Shown here: in pieces, positions 1 to 8,700 of the stretch | Position numbering within the stretch: position 1 is the stretch's first letter | Layout of the letters: each line of letters opens with the position of its first letter | DNA from: Melioribacteraceae bacterium | Lineage (GTDB): Bacteria > Bacteroidota > Ignavibacteria > Ignavibacteriales > Melioribacteraceae | Assembly (NCBI GenBank): GCA_019638015.1 | Contig: JAHBUP010000001.1 | Location: forward strand, 1,082,424-1,146,423 | DNA length: 64,000 bases | Direction: 5' to 3' | Position numbers and translations under genes: made by a program | Notes under the pieces: model-generated | What the model was told of the DNA's origin: nothing | Seen by the model: the letters and a program-made list of their open reading frames with translations, nothing else | Database searches by the model: none

Positions 1-1451
1 GTATTGTTGCGGTAAGCCGCGATTGTTTCCCAATTGAATTATCTCGTAAAAGAAGAAAAGCTGTTGTTGCTGAATGTAAAAAAAGGAAAATACCTGTAGT
101 TGAAATTGAAACCATAATTGAAAATGAAAATGACGTTTTAAAAGCGCTTGATGAGCTTGATGAAAAAGATGTAAACGCAATTCATCTTTATCTTGGAAAT
201 TTTGGACCTGAAGGGCCAACAACATTATTGGCCGATAGATTTGGCGGTCCTACAATGGTTACCGCCGCGGCAGAAGATTCTGGCAAAGATTTAATTAATG
301 GTCGTGGTGATGCTTATTGCGGCTTGCTTAGTGCCTCATACAATTTTGGGTTGCGCGGGCTTGACCCATATATTCCTGAATACCCAATCGGAGATGCTGA
401 GGATACCGCAAAAATGATTGAAGAATTTATTCCAGTAGCTAGAATAGTTCTCGGAGTGATTAATTTAAAAATATTTTCATTTGGTCCTCGTCCACACGAT
501 TTTATTACGTGCCATGCGCCAATTCAACCATTGTATGATTTAGGCGTTGAGATAATGGAAAACAGTGAGCTTGATCTTTATGATATTGTGCAAGCCGAAA
601 AAGATAATCCACAAATTAAAATTGTCGCGAAAGAAATGGCTTCCGAGCTTGGTAAGGGAAATACATATCCAGAATTGCTAGAGAAATTAGCTCAATATGA
701 ATTAGCGCTAGAAAAATTTATGAACACAAATCTCGGCGCATCTGAATATGGAGCATTCGCTAATAAATGCTGGCCTGCATTCGAAAAATATTTTGGTCAC
801 GTTCCCTGCTATCTTAATTCAAGACTAGCCGCACGTGGAATTCCTGTAGCTTGCGAAGCTGATATTTATGGCGCTTTAAGTGAATATATGTCGGTCTGTG
901 CTACTTTAGTACCTCCTGCAATTCTTGACATCAATAACTCGGTTCCAAAAGATATGTATTTGGAAAGTAAAGCTGAGATCGGTGATTATTCGTTAAGTGA
1001 TTTATGGATGGGATTTCATTGCGGTAATACTTCTACAGGATGTATTGTGCAGCCGGTGATGCAGCATCAATTGATTATGCACAGATTAATGGAACCCGGT
1101 AAGGAACCGGATATAACTCGCGGGACAATTGAAGGACAGATTAAATCGGGACCGATTTCTATTTTTAGAATTCAATCGACCCCAACAGCGGAGATTCAAG
1201 CATATGTAGCAAATGGAGAAGTACTAAATATTAATCCTAAATCATTTGGATGTATTGGTGTTTTTGGAATTAAGGAGATGGGACGTTTTTACCGTCATGT
1301 ACTTTTAGAAAAAAGATTTCCTCACCATACCGCAATAGCATTTAATCACTCAGGTAAAGCACTATTTAGTGCATGCAAAATGCTCGGGGTTGAAGATGTT
1401 TACTTCAATAAACCAAAGGGTGTTTATTATAACTCGGAAAACCCATTTTAG
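1..1451 (+). CDS. L-fucose/L-arabinose isomerase-family protein (5' truncated)
   Basis: The reading frame is open from base 3, so the gene starts outside the window. A TTG at 228 lies inside the conserved fold and is not the start. The family is an aldose-ketose isomerase fold using a divalent metal. Visible signatures are the FGPRPHDF segment, the CEADIYGALSEY segment that should carry the acidic metal ligands, and a late AFNHSGKALFSACK segment that should carry the His ligand. The gene lies 5 bp before a HAD phosphatase and is followed by a GH51 arabinofuranosidase, so L-arabinose or a related sugar is a reasonable substrate (inference). Sequence alone does not separate fucose from arabinose activity. 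Confidence 0.85.
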   Translation, partial: IVAVSRDCFPIELSRKRRKAVVAECKKRKIPVVEIETIIENENDVLKALDELDEKDVNAIHLYLGNFGPEGPTTLLADRFGGPTMVTAAAEDSGKDLINGRGDAYCGLLSASYNFGLRGLDPYIPEYPIGDAEDTAKMIEEFIPVARIVLGVINLKIFSFGPRPHDFITCHAPIQPLYDLGVEIMENSELDLYDIVQAEKDNPQIKIVAKEMASELGKGNTYPELLEKLAQYELALEKFMNTNLGASEYGAFANKCWPAFEKYFGHVPCYLNSRLAARGIPVACEADIYGALSEYMSVCATLVPPAILDINNSVPKDMYLESKAEIGDYSLSDLWMGFHCGNTSTGCIVQPVMQHQLIMHRLMEPGKEPDITRGTIEGQIKSGPISIFRIQSTPTAEIQAYVANGEVLNINPKSFGCIGVFGIKEMGRFYRHVLLEKRFPHHTAIAFNHSGKALFSACKMLGVEDVYFNKPKGVYYNSENPF

Positions 1452-1456
1452 GTCAA

Positions 1457-2035
1457 ATGATTGAGATTCCGGATAATGCGAAAGCATTAATATTCGATTG
1501 TGACGGAACATTAATAGATTCGATGCCTCTGCATCTTGAAGCTTGGAAAGAGGCATTTAGTTATTTTGATTCACCGTTCGATTATGAACTGGTTTATTCA
1601 TCGAGAGGGATGAAAGAAAAAGATATAGTTGAGCTTGTTAATAAAAAATATGAATTAAAAATTTCATCTGAAGAGCTGATAAAATACAAACACAATTATT
1701 TCATGAAGAATATTGAAATGCTGCAGCCAATTCTTCCGGTTCTTGAAATTGTTCATCAGTATAAAAATAATCTTCCAATGGCGGTTGTAAGCGGCGGTGT
1801 AAAGGATATTATCAAAGCTGAATTGGATCACCTTAATATCAAGGAACTTTTCGAAATTATTTTAACAGCGGATGATCCTTTTAAAGCCAAGCCCAATCCG
1901 GATCTGTTTTATCACGCGGCAAAGGCATTAAATGTTGATGCTCGGGATTGTGTAGTTTTTGAGGATGGTGATTTGGGCATCGAAGCCGCAGTTAATGCGG
2001 GAATGATGATAATTGATGTGAGAAAATATAGTTAA
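1457..2035 (+). CDS. HAD-superfamily phosphatase / beta-phosphoglucomutase-like
   Basis: A 192-residue haloacid dehalogenase-type hydrolase, cytosolic, with no signal peptide. HAD motif I is FDCDGTL near residue 14, the nucleophile and acid being its two Asp residues. Motif II is VVSGG, and the late motif is FEDGDLGIEAAVNAG. The small alpha-helical cap between motifs I and II fits subfamily I (beta-PGM, sugar-phosphate phosphatase). It starts 5 bp after the isomerase stop, so the two are probably cotranscribed. A role as a sugar-phosphate phosphatase or mutase in the same pathway is inferred; the exact substrate cannot be read. Confidence 0.85.
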   Translation: MIEIPDNAKALIFDCDGTLIDSMPLHLEAWKEAFSYFDSPFDYELVYSSRGMKEKDIVELVNKKYELKISSEELIKYKHNYFMKNIEMLQPILPVLEIVHQYKNNLPMAVVSGGVKDIIKAELDHLNIKELFEIILTADDPFKAKPNPDLFYHAAKALNVDARDCVVFEDGDLGIEAAVNAGMMIIDVRKYS

Positions 2036-2081
2036 TGACTTAATAGTTTTGAAGATAATAATAATTTAATGGAGAGGTAAC

Positions 2082-3641
2082 TTGAGAAAGCTATCGATAA
2101 TTTTAGCCGCAATAATACTTTTTTCGGCTATCAAAATTAATTCGCAGAGCGTATCAAACGCTACGCTGATTATAAATGCCGATTTAGGCAAGCATACTAT
2201 CAACAAAAATATTTACGGTCATTTTTCCGAACATCTCGGTAAGTGTATCTACGAAGGAATTTGGGTCGGAGAAAATTCTACGATTCCAAATACCAGAGGA
2301 ATGAGAAATGATGTGATTGATGCTTTGAGGAAAATTAATATTCCATTATTAAGATGGCCCGGTGGTTGTTTCGCTGATGAATATCATTGGATGGACGGAA
2401 TTGGTCCGAGAGATCAAAGACCGAAAATGATTAATACCCATTGGGGAGGCGTAGTTGAGGATAATAGTTTTGGTACACATGAATTTCTCGATTTCTGTGA
2501 ATTGATTGGAGCCGAACCTTATATCAGCGGTAATGTCGGAAGCGGCACTGTCGAGGAAATGTCGAAATGGGTAGAGTACTTAACGTTTGATGGGGAAAGT
2601 CCAATGGCAAATCTTCGCAAAAAAAATGGAAGAGAGAAACCATGGAAAATTAAATATTGGGGAGTTGGTAATGAAAACTGGGGCTGCGGCGGAAATATGA
2701 CCGCAGAATTTTATGCCAATCAATTTAAACGCTACGCAACATATAGCCGCGATTATGGAAATAATAAATTATTTAAAATTGCCGGCGGAGGATTACCTGA
2801 TGATTATAATTGGATTGAAACCTTGATGAAGAATATTAGTCCTTCATTAATGCAAGGATTATCGCTTCATTATTACACAGTACCTCGTAACTGGACAGAT
2901 AAAGGATCAGCCACCGTTTTTGATGAGCAAGAATATTTTGTTACGCTACAAAAAGCATTAGAAATGGAAACCTTGATTAAAAATTATAGTTCGATTATGG
3001 ATAGGTACGATCCACAGAAAAAAGTTGGGCTAATGGTTGATGAATGGGGCAATTGGTTTAATGTTGAGCCGGGTACAAATCCTGGATTTTTATTTCAGCA
3101 AAGTACTTTGAGAGATGCCATAACTTGTGCGATTAATCTAAATACTTTTAATAATAATGCCGATAGAGTTCAGATGGCAAACATTGCTCAATTGGTGAAT
3201 GTTCTGCAGGCACTTATTTTAACCGACGGTTCCAAAATGCTACTCACACCAACTTATCATGTTTATGATATGTTTAAAGTACACCATAGTTCTACACTTC
3301 TTCCAGTTGACTTGAAGTGCGGTGATTATGAAATGGGGAACAATAAAATTTCTGAATTAAGTGTTTCTTCTTCAAGAAGTGCAGATGGAAATATTAATAT
3401 TACAATTGTGAATTTAAACCCGGATAAGGCCGTAAATCTGAATTGTGAGATTAGAGGATCGCAGGCAGCTTCAATTAAAGGAAAATTTATAACCGCCTCC
3501 GCAATAAATTCATTTAACACTTTTGAAAAATCGAATGAAGTTCAAATAAAAAGTTTTTCTGATTTTAAACTAACTGATAATAAAATAACTGCCTCAATTC
3601 CTTCAAAGTCGGTTGTTTTATTGGAAATTAAAAATAAATGA
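2082..3641 (+). CDS. Alpha-L-arabinofuranosidase, glycoside hydrolase family 51
   Basis: A 519-residue exported enzyme. Residues 1-22 form a signal peptide ending at about NSQS. The TTG start at 2082 is supported by GGAGAGG just upstream. GH51 hallmarks are [10 protein letters not shown] near residue 44, [15 protein letters not shown] near 89, the acid/base Glu in GVGNENWG (about E198) and the nucleophile Glu in VDEWGNW (about E321). The family releases terminal arabinofuranose from arabinan or arabinoxylan with retention. The Trp-rich region after the WPGG motif is well conserved. It overlaps the next gene by 4 bp (ATGA), which indicates translational coupling. Periplasmic location is inferred, since there is no T9SS domain. 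Confidence 0.93.
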   Translation: MRKLSIILAAIILFSAIKINSQSVSNATLIINADLGKHTINKNIYGHFSEHLGKCIYEGIWVGENSTIPNTRGMRNDVIDALRKINIPLLRWPGGCFADEYHWMDGIGPRDQRPKMINTHWGGVVEDNSFGTHEFLDFCELIGAEPYISGNVGSGTVEEMSKWVEYLTFDGESPMANLRKKNGREKPWKIKYWGVGNENWGCGGNMTAEFYANQFKRYATYSRDYGNNKLFKIAGGGLPDDYNWIETLMKNISPSLMQGLSLHYYTVPRNWTDKGSATVFDEQEYFVTLQKALEMETLIKNYSSIMDRYDPQKKVGLMVDEWGNWFNVEPGTNPGFLFQQSTLRDAITCAINLNTFNNNADRVQMANIAQLVNVLQALILTDGSKMLLTPTYHVYDMFKVHHSSTLLPVDLKCGDYEMGNNKISELSVSSSRSADGNINITIVNLNPDKAVNLNCEIRGSQAASIKGKFITASAINSFNTFEKSNEVQIKSFSDFKLTDNKITASIPSKSVVLLEIKNK

Positions 3642-4669
3642 AAAGTATTTATTTAACAGACCATCATCAGCTTGAAATAGTTGAAGAAAAAAAGCCCGAA
3701 ATTATAAATCCGGATGATGTGCTGATTAGAATTAAATCTGTTGGAGTCTGTGGCTCCGATATTCATTATTACACACAGGGGAAAATTGGTGATCAGATTA
3801 TCAAATATCCTTTCAGGATTGGACACGAATGCGCGGGAATAGTTGAGGAGATTAATACAAATGTTGTGAATGTAAAACCCGGAGATAGAGTTGCAATAGA
3901 CCCATTGATTTATTGCGGAAAATGTTCACAATGTTTATCGGGAAGATATCATACTTGTTTAAATCAAAGATTTTTAGGCTGTCCCGGACAATTTGCCGGC
4001 GCGCTTGCCGAATACATGGTTCTGCCAGAAAAGTGCTGTTATAAAATTCCCGATTCAATAACTTATCATCAAGCAGTACTTTCAGAACCACTTTCTGTAG
4101 CTCTGCATGCCTTAAATTTTATTTCGGGAACTGATAAAACCATTGCGGTTCTTGGCACCGGACCCATTGGGCTTTCGGTCATCGCGGCGGCAAAATATAA
4201 AGGTATTAGTAAAATCTATTCCACTGACTTACTCGATTACAGGAACGGTCTTGCTTGCGAAATAGGCGCAGTATATTCGGGCAATCCAAATTTACCAGGC
4301 ACGCTTAAAACTATACTGGAGTTAGAACCTGAAGGAATAGATGCGGTTTTTGATTGTTGCGGTAAACAGGAAGCTCTCGATCAAGCAATTCAAATATTGA
4401 AACCGGGGGGTAAACTAATTTTAGTAGGAATTCCAGAAATGGAAATGATAAGCTTTAATCCTCATCTTTTGAGGAGGAAAGAGATCAATATTCAAAATGT
4501 GAGGCGGCAGAATGAAAAAGTTGAAGAATCCTTAAAGATGATTGCCGATAAAAACTTTAGTATCGATTTTATGATTACTCACAATTTTACTTTAGAGAAA
4601 ACTAAAACCGCGTTTGATATAGTTGAAAACTATGTTGATGGCGTTGTTAAAGCTATTATTGAAATCTAA
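3638..4669 (+). CDS. Zinc-dependent medium-chain dehydrogenase, sorbitol/L-iditol dehydrogenase-like
   Basis: A 343-residue cytosolic NAD(P)-dependent polyol dehydrogenase of the MDR family. Catalytic zinc ligands are Cys in [10 protein letters not shown] and the His-Glu of GHECAG. The structural zinc loop has four Cys in [15 protein letters not shown]. The Rossmann glycine motif [10 protein letters not shown] lies near residue 168. The family oxidises secondary alcohols of sugar alcohols, for example sorbitol, xylitol or L-arabinitol. Coupling to the upstream arabinofuranosidase by a 4-bp overlap suggests it handles a pentose-derived polyol (inference). It ends head to tail against the convergent oxidoreductase at 4698, with no clear terminator between them. 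Confidence 0.9.
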   Translation: MKSIYLTDHHQLEIVEEKKPEIINPDDVLIRIKSVGVCGSDIHYYTQGKIGDQIIKYPFRIGHECAGIVEEINTNVVNVKPGDRVAIDPLIYCGKCSQCLSGRYHTCLNQRFLGCPGQFAGALAEYMVLPEKCCYKIPDSITYHQAVLSEPLSVALHALNFISGTDKTIAVLGTGPIGLSVIAAAKYKGISKIYSTDLLDYRNGLACEIGAVYSGNPNLPGTLKTILELEPEGIDAVFDCCGKQEALDQAIQILKPGGKLILVGIPEMEMISFNPHLLRRKEINIQNVRRQNEKVEESLKMIADKNFSIDFMITHNFTLEKTKTAFDIVENYVDGVVKAIIEI

Positions 4670-4697
4670 CTCTGATATGTCAACCAGCTTCAAAAAT

Positions 4698-5675
4698 CTA
4701 TTTTGTGCTATAATAATTCCTTATCATTTCTTCCATTACATAAGTTGTACGAATAGCTGTATCTCCAGTACTCGGGCAGTGTCCAATTCCAAGAATATCA
4801 TCAACTACCATTTTGATTAATGAGTGTTGAATATTTTTAGGATAATCAATTTTAAATTCATGAATATCATTTTTTGTAATTAACTTTATTGGCTCAGCGT
4901 CAAAAGTTGAATAAACTATTTTCCCTTTATCGCCAATTATTTCAGTGCGGTCAACTCTTTCGAAAGCAGAAAAACACCAGTTGCCGCAACAATGAATGCC
5001 ATTTTCAAATTTAAATGTACCCGAAACAATATCCTCTGCCTCATATAATCCCGCCTGATTTGATGCAATTCCTTTTACAGTGGTGATGGGACCAAAAAGA
5101 AAATCTAGAAAGTCGAGCATGTGAGAAGCCAAATCAATAAAATGACCGCCTCCCGCAATTTTTGGATCAACACGCCAAGGTAGATTATTAGGACTTTCTT
5201 TTAGAGTATCATAAAATTTTATACTTACTAGCCGAACATTTCCTATCACATTGGTTTCTATCAATTCCTTTATTTTTAAGAATCGATCGAGTGCTCGCCT
5301 GTAGTAGGCAACAAAAAGTTTCACTCCTCTAGTTTTACAGATTGAAATCATTTCCTCGCATTCATTAACATTCAGAGCCATTGGTTTTTCAACATAAACC
5401 GGTTTACCTGCCTCAGCAGCCATTATAGTATATTCCTTATGATTAGCTGGTGGAGTTGCTATATAAATAGCATTTATCTCTGGATCATTAATTAATTCAT
5501 TGGCATCAGCATACCATTTGGGCACATTATGACGGTTGGCATAATCCTGCGCAAGAGTTTTATTCCTTCTCATCACAGCAATCAGTTTTGATCCGTTCAC
5601 TTTATTAAAAGCCGGACCACTCTTAATTTCTGTAACATCCCCGCATCCAATAATTCCCCAATTAACTTGATCCAT
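4698..5675 (-). CDS. Gfo/Idh/MocA-family NAD(P)-dependent oxidoreductase
   Basis: A 325-residue sugar oxidoreductase with no signal peptide. The N-terminal Rossmann motif is GIIGCGDV. YIATPPANHKEY and the EKPMALN motif (cofactor and substrate Lys) follow near residues 72-100. The C-terminal alpha/beta domain includes GGGHFIDLASHMLDFLDF, which holds the usual catalytic His. Family members act on inositol, glucose, xylose or other sugars and aminosugars, and substrate cannot be predicted here. It is convergent with the polyol dehydrogenase and divergent from the RraA operon, so the 218-bp space at 5676-5893 holds its promoter too. Confidence 0.9.
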   Translation of the reverse strand: MDQVNWGIIGCGDVTEIKSGPAFNKVNGSKLIAVMRRNKTLAQDYANRHNVPKWYADANELINDPEINAIYIATPPANHKEYTIMAAEAGKPVYVEKPMALNVNECEEMISICKTRGVKLFVAYYRRALDRFLKIKELIETNVIGNVRLVSIKFYDTLKESPNNLPWRVDPKIAGGGHFIDLASHMLDFLDFLFGPITTVKGIASNQAGLYEAEDIVSGTFKFENGIHCCGNWCFSAFERVDRTEIIGDKGKIVYSTFDAEPIKLITKNDIHEFKIDYPKNIQHSLIKMVVDDILGIGHCPSTGDTAIRTTYVMEEMIRNYYSTK

Positions 5676-5828
5676 CTTAGCTCACATTATTATGATTTTA
5701 ATTTATCATAAAATACAAATCCAATTGCTATTTTGCTCCTGACTTTATTATCACAATAAGTTTTTATTGATATGATAAATTCGGTTTTGCAGTTATTTAT
5801 AATTTGTGCGATATATTATTCGTTTTCT

Positions 5829-5844
5829 TGGCAAGAAAGTTGAG
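5829..5844 (+). promoter_or_regulatory. Imperfect sigma-54-type -24/-12 promoter element
   Basis: TGGCAAGAAAGTTGAG matches the sigma-54 layout TGGCACG-N4-TTGCW with exact spacing. The invariant -24 GG is present, but the -12 GC reads GA. It lies about 50 bp before the RraA-like start. A second site with the same deviation precedes the TonB receptor at 8701, and an NtrC-family activator is encoded at 21827, which is why I list it. The deviation at -12 lowers confidence. Confidence 0.35.
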
Positions 5845-5893
5845 AATGTTGATTTATTCTATAATGTAATTTTGAAAAAATTTGGAGAATGAA

Positions 5894-6721
5894 ATGAAAA
5901 ACTATTTAATGATTATTGTGACTTTTATTCTCTTAGGAAATTATGTATCGGCCCAAGTATCAAAAGTGGAGTTGCAAAAAGGCTATAACTATATAACTAC
6001 AAAGATTTATTCAGAACAGGAAGATTCAGATCTGCTTAAGCTTTATGAGGGTTTGCGGGTCGCGGATGTATCCGATGGTATGGATATGGTTGGTTTAGCT
6101 AATACCGGTTTAGTAAGTACTGATATTTATCCAGATTGGGTGGACACTAAAGAGATGAGTCATCAATTTAGAGGAATCGCGATCACAGTGCGTTATGTTC
6201 CAACACAAAAACCGGATAGGCCTGCCCCCGGTCAAAAGTTTCAAGAGTGGGAAGGTAATTTCTATAATGCTTATTCTCATGAGGCTTTTGCTGAATTAAT
6301 AAAACCTGGTACTGCGGTAATAATCGATGATGTGGAAGATAAAGATATTGGTTCTATCGGGTCATATAATATTTTAGATTGGTTTAAAAGAGGAGCAGTT
6401 GGAGTTGTAACAGATGCTTCATCACGAGATACAGATGAAATTGCGCTTCAAAAAATCCCATTATATTTAAGAAAAAAGGGGAGAGGAATACGCCCTGGCA
6501 GAAATGAAATTGAATCGGTTAACAGACCGGTAACAATTGGAGGTGTTTTAGTTTGCCCCGGTGATGTTGTAGTAGCCGATGGCGATGGTGTTATTGTTGT
6601 CCCAAGAAATGTTGCGCCCCAGGTTGCGGAGTTTGCCCGCCAAATTTTGAATAAAGATAAAGCTGGAAGAAAAAATCTTTATGAGCAGTTAGAACGACCA
6701 TTAGATAAAACTGTGAAATAG
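5894..6721 (+). CDS. Exported RraA-family (HMG/CHA aldolase-like) protein
   Basis: An RraA/dimethylmenaquinone methyltransferase-like fold of about 275 residues. The ATG at 5894 is preferred over a TTG at 5882 because GGAG sits 6 bp before it. The first 20 residues (hydrophobic LMIIVTFILLG, then SAQ) form a signal peptide. RraA-like motifs are LRVADVSDGMDMVG near residue 52, AVGVVTDASSRDTDEI in the middle and PGDVVVADGDGVIVVPR near the C terminus. Family members are aldolases on 4-hydroxy-4-methyl-2-oxoglutarate-type substrates or RNase E regulators, and most are cytosolic, so export is unusual. It sits 2 bp before the AGE-family epimerase, so the pair probably acts together outside the cytoplasm (inference). 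Confidence 0.8.
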   Translation: MKNYLMIIVTFILLGNYVSAQVSKVELQKGYNYITTKIYSEQEDSDLLKLYEGLRVADVSDGMDMVGLANTGLVSTDIYPDWVDTKEMSHQFRGIAITVRYVPTQKPDRPAPGQKFQEWEGNFYNAYSHEAFAELIKPGTAVIIDDVEDKDIGSIGSYNILDWFKRGAVGVVTDASSRDTDEIALQKIPLYLRKKGRGIRPGRNEIESVNRPVTIGGVLVCPGDVVVADGDGVIVVPRNVAPQVAEFARQILNKDKAGRKNLYEQLERPLDKTVK

Positions 6722-6723
6722 CC

Positions 6724-8070
6724 ATGAAAAAAATAACTTTTTTAGTACTACTAATTTTGTTTTCAGTCTCTTCATCTAATAGAACGGAAAATAAAAATCA
6801 CACGAAAATCTTACTTGAGGATAGGGATTCAATTCTTACAGAGTTAAAAACTATTTTATACGACGATATTAATTTGTGGTATCCATTAGTGATTGATAAT
6901 GAATATGGAGGATATTTCAGCGATGTTAATTATAAATGGGAATTGAGCGGCAGACAAAATAAGATGATTGTGCAGCAGGCAAGGCATATCTGGTCCCTAT
7001 CAAATGCGTATGAATATTATAATGATAAAAAATATTTGGAATATGCCCAACACGGTTTTGAATTTTTAAGGGATGTAATGTGGGATAAAAAATACTCCGG
7101 TTTTTATGATCTGGTTGATAGAGAGGGCAATGTAATAAAGACTGATGGGCAAGTAGTTAAAAAAGCTTACGGGAACGCTTTTGCGCTATATGGACTAGCG
7201 GCTTATTATCGAGTTTCACACGATACTTCAGCATTAAATCTTGCTGTAAAAACATTTGAATGGTTCGAACAATACAGTTATGATCCCGAATTTGGTGGGT
7301 ATTTTCAATTTATATCTGAAGTTGGAAAACCTTTTAAAGATGGATTTCAAGGAACACCACCAAAGGACCAGAATTCAATGATTCATATTCTGGAGGCCTT
7401 TACTGAACTTTATAAAGTATGGCATGATGAATTATTAAAGCAGAGACTTACCTCACTTCTTTATTTAATCAGAGATGTTGTTGTAAATAAAACCGGCTAC
7501 ATGAATTTATTCTTTAATCGGCAGATGAATCATATTTCTTTCAAAGATTTAGGCAGGGATATAAAACCCTACCAGTTTGATCTTGATCATGTTTCATTTG
7601 GGCATGATGTTGAAATTGCATATCTAATGCTGGAAACCTCCCATATATTAGGAATCAAAAATGATACTTCAACTCTTCGGATCGCGAATCAACTTGTAGA
7701 TCATTCAATTAAATATGGGTTTGATAAGAAGAGGGGGGGCATTTTTGACCGGGGTTATTATTTTATGAATAAAACAGAACCGGAAATAATTAAAAAATCG
7801 AAGGAATGGTGGGCACAGTATGAGGGGCTAAATTCTTTTCTGATGATGTCGCAACTCAATTCCCAAAAATCAGAACATTATTATGATCTTTTTGTAAAGC
7901 AGTGGGATTACATTAAAAGCTATATTATTGATCACGAGCACAGGGGATCGTTTTGGGGAGGAATTGATGTTGAAGATGAAAATATTAAGGGTGCAAAAGG
8001 TACTATCTGGAAGGTAAACTATCACTCATCAAGGGCACTAATTAATTGTATCCGTTATTTGGAGAAATAA
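6724..8070 (+). CDS. Exported AGE-family sugar epimerase/isomerase
   Basis: 448 residues. An N-terminal hydrophobic stretch (ITFLVLLILFSVSSS) indicates export. The remainder is the (alpha/alpha)6-barrel of N-acylglucosamine 2-epimerase / cellobiose 2-epimerase. Family segments include NKMIVQQARHIWSLS, AYGNAFALYGLAAYYR, the HVSFGHDVEIAYLMLE segment with catalytic-type His, and the C-terminal EWWAQYEGLNSF and GTIWKVNYHSSRALINC. Conserved His residues in the last two and in the GHD motif fit the known general acid/base pair. It follows the exported RraA-like gene after 2 bp. Mannobiose or cellobiose epimerisation is typical of close relatives, but export makes the substrate uncertain. Confidence 0.85.
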   Translation: MKKITFLVLLILFSVSSSNRTENKNHTKILLEDRDSILTELKTILYDDINLWYPLVIDNEYGGYFSDVNYKWELSGRQNKMIVQQARHIWSLSNAYEYYNDKKYLEYAQHGFEFLRDVMWDKKYSGFYDLVDREGNVIKTDGQVVKKAYGNAFALYGLAAYYRVSHDTSALNLAVKTFEWFEQYSYDPEFGGYFQFISEVGKPFKDGFQGTPPKDQNSMIHILEAFTELYKVWHDELLKQRLTSLLYLIRDVVVNKTGYMNLFFNRQMNHISFKDLGRDIKPYQFDLDHVSFGHDVEIAYLMLETSHILGIKNDTSTLRIANQLVDHSIKYGFDKKRGGIFDRGYYFMNKTEPEIIKKSKEWWAQYEGLNSFLMMSQLNSQKSEHYYDLFVKQWDYIKSYIIDHEHRGSFWGGIDVEDENIKGAKGTIWKVNYHSSRALINCIRYLEK

Positions 8071-8700
8071 AATCCAGCACACATAACAGATATCTAGATA
8101 TAAATTGTACCCAATTTTTCACTTGGTACTTTTATTTTTTTTCGACAAATTGTTTAGAGCAGAGAGTGTAAAAGATAAATTAAGTTTAGTTTTAATTACG
8201 CCCCATTATTTTCGAAGCTTTTACTCAAGTAAAAGTTGGCAACAAAAAAATATCGAAAGATTTTTTATGTTTATTAAAAATGAGTTGCGTACCCCACGAA
8301 CTAATTCTCAACATATTATCTACACACCCAATTTAGAATTGTTTTCATCTTGGATTTTTTTTTATAAACGATTAAATGTGAAAATTAAGCTGTAAATACA
8401 AAACTCTAATGGTTTAGATAATTACTTGTGAAAGCAGAGAGATTTATAGAGGCAAAAGAAGGTTTTATTATTAACATAAATGTTTATTAAAATAATAATT
8501 GAGCCATTATTAGAACTCAAAAAAAATTGGTTTTCGGGTGAAATAATGGGTTAGTAGGTGGCATCATTTTTGAAAAATTGATAGTTCGAATTAGAGTATT
8601 AGCATTATAGAATCAGAAATTCATACAAAAATAATTCAGAAAGTGGGCAATCAGAAATTAAGCTAACTAACAAATTCAGTAATTCCTGGGAGAAGGGAAT
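8071..8700 (+). other. 630-bp leader region before the TonB receptor
   Basis: No convincing gene lies here. The region is AT-rich and contains a near-perfect palindrome at 8218-8235 (CTTTTACT / AGTAAAAG, 2-nt centre) that could be an operator. It also holds the sigma-54-like element at 8559. A 96-codon open frame at 8105-8395 begins with TTG, has no ribosome site and shows low-complexity composition, so I do not call it. Its length suggests a controlled promoter for the receptor operon. Confidence 0.5.
8559..8574 (+). promoter_or_regulatory. Imperfect sigma-54-type -24/-12 promoter element
   Basis: TGGCATCATTTTTGAA has the exact spacing of TGGCACG-N4-TTGCW and a T-rich spacer typical of strong sigma-54 sites. 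As at 5829, the -12 GC is replaced by GA. If used, transcription would begin near 8585 and give a leader of about 115 nt before the TonB receptor. The call rests on the repeated pattern and on the NtrC-type activator encoded 13 kb downstream. Confidence 0.35.

Noticed and set aside
8105..8395. 96-codon open frame in the leader before the TonB receptor
   Set aside because: TTG start, no ribosome site, Phe/Lys-rich composition typical of AT-rich non-coding DNA, no recognisable domain.
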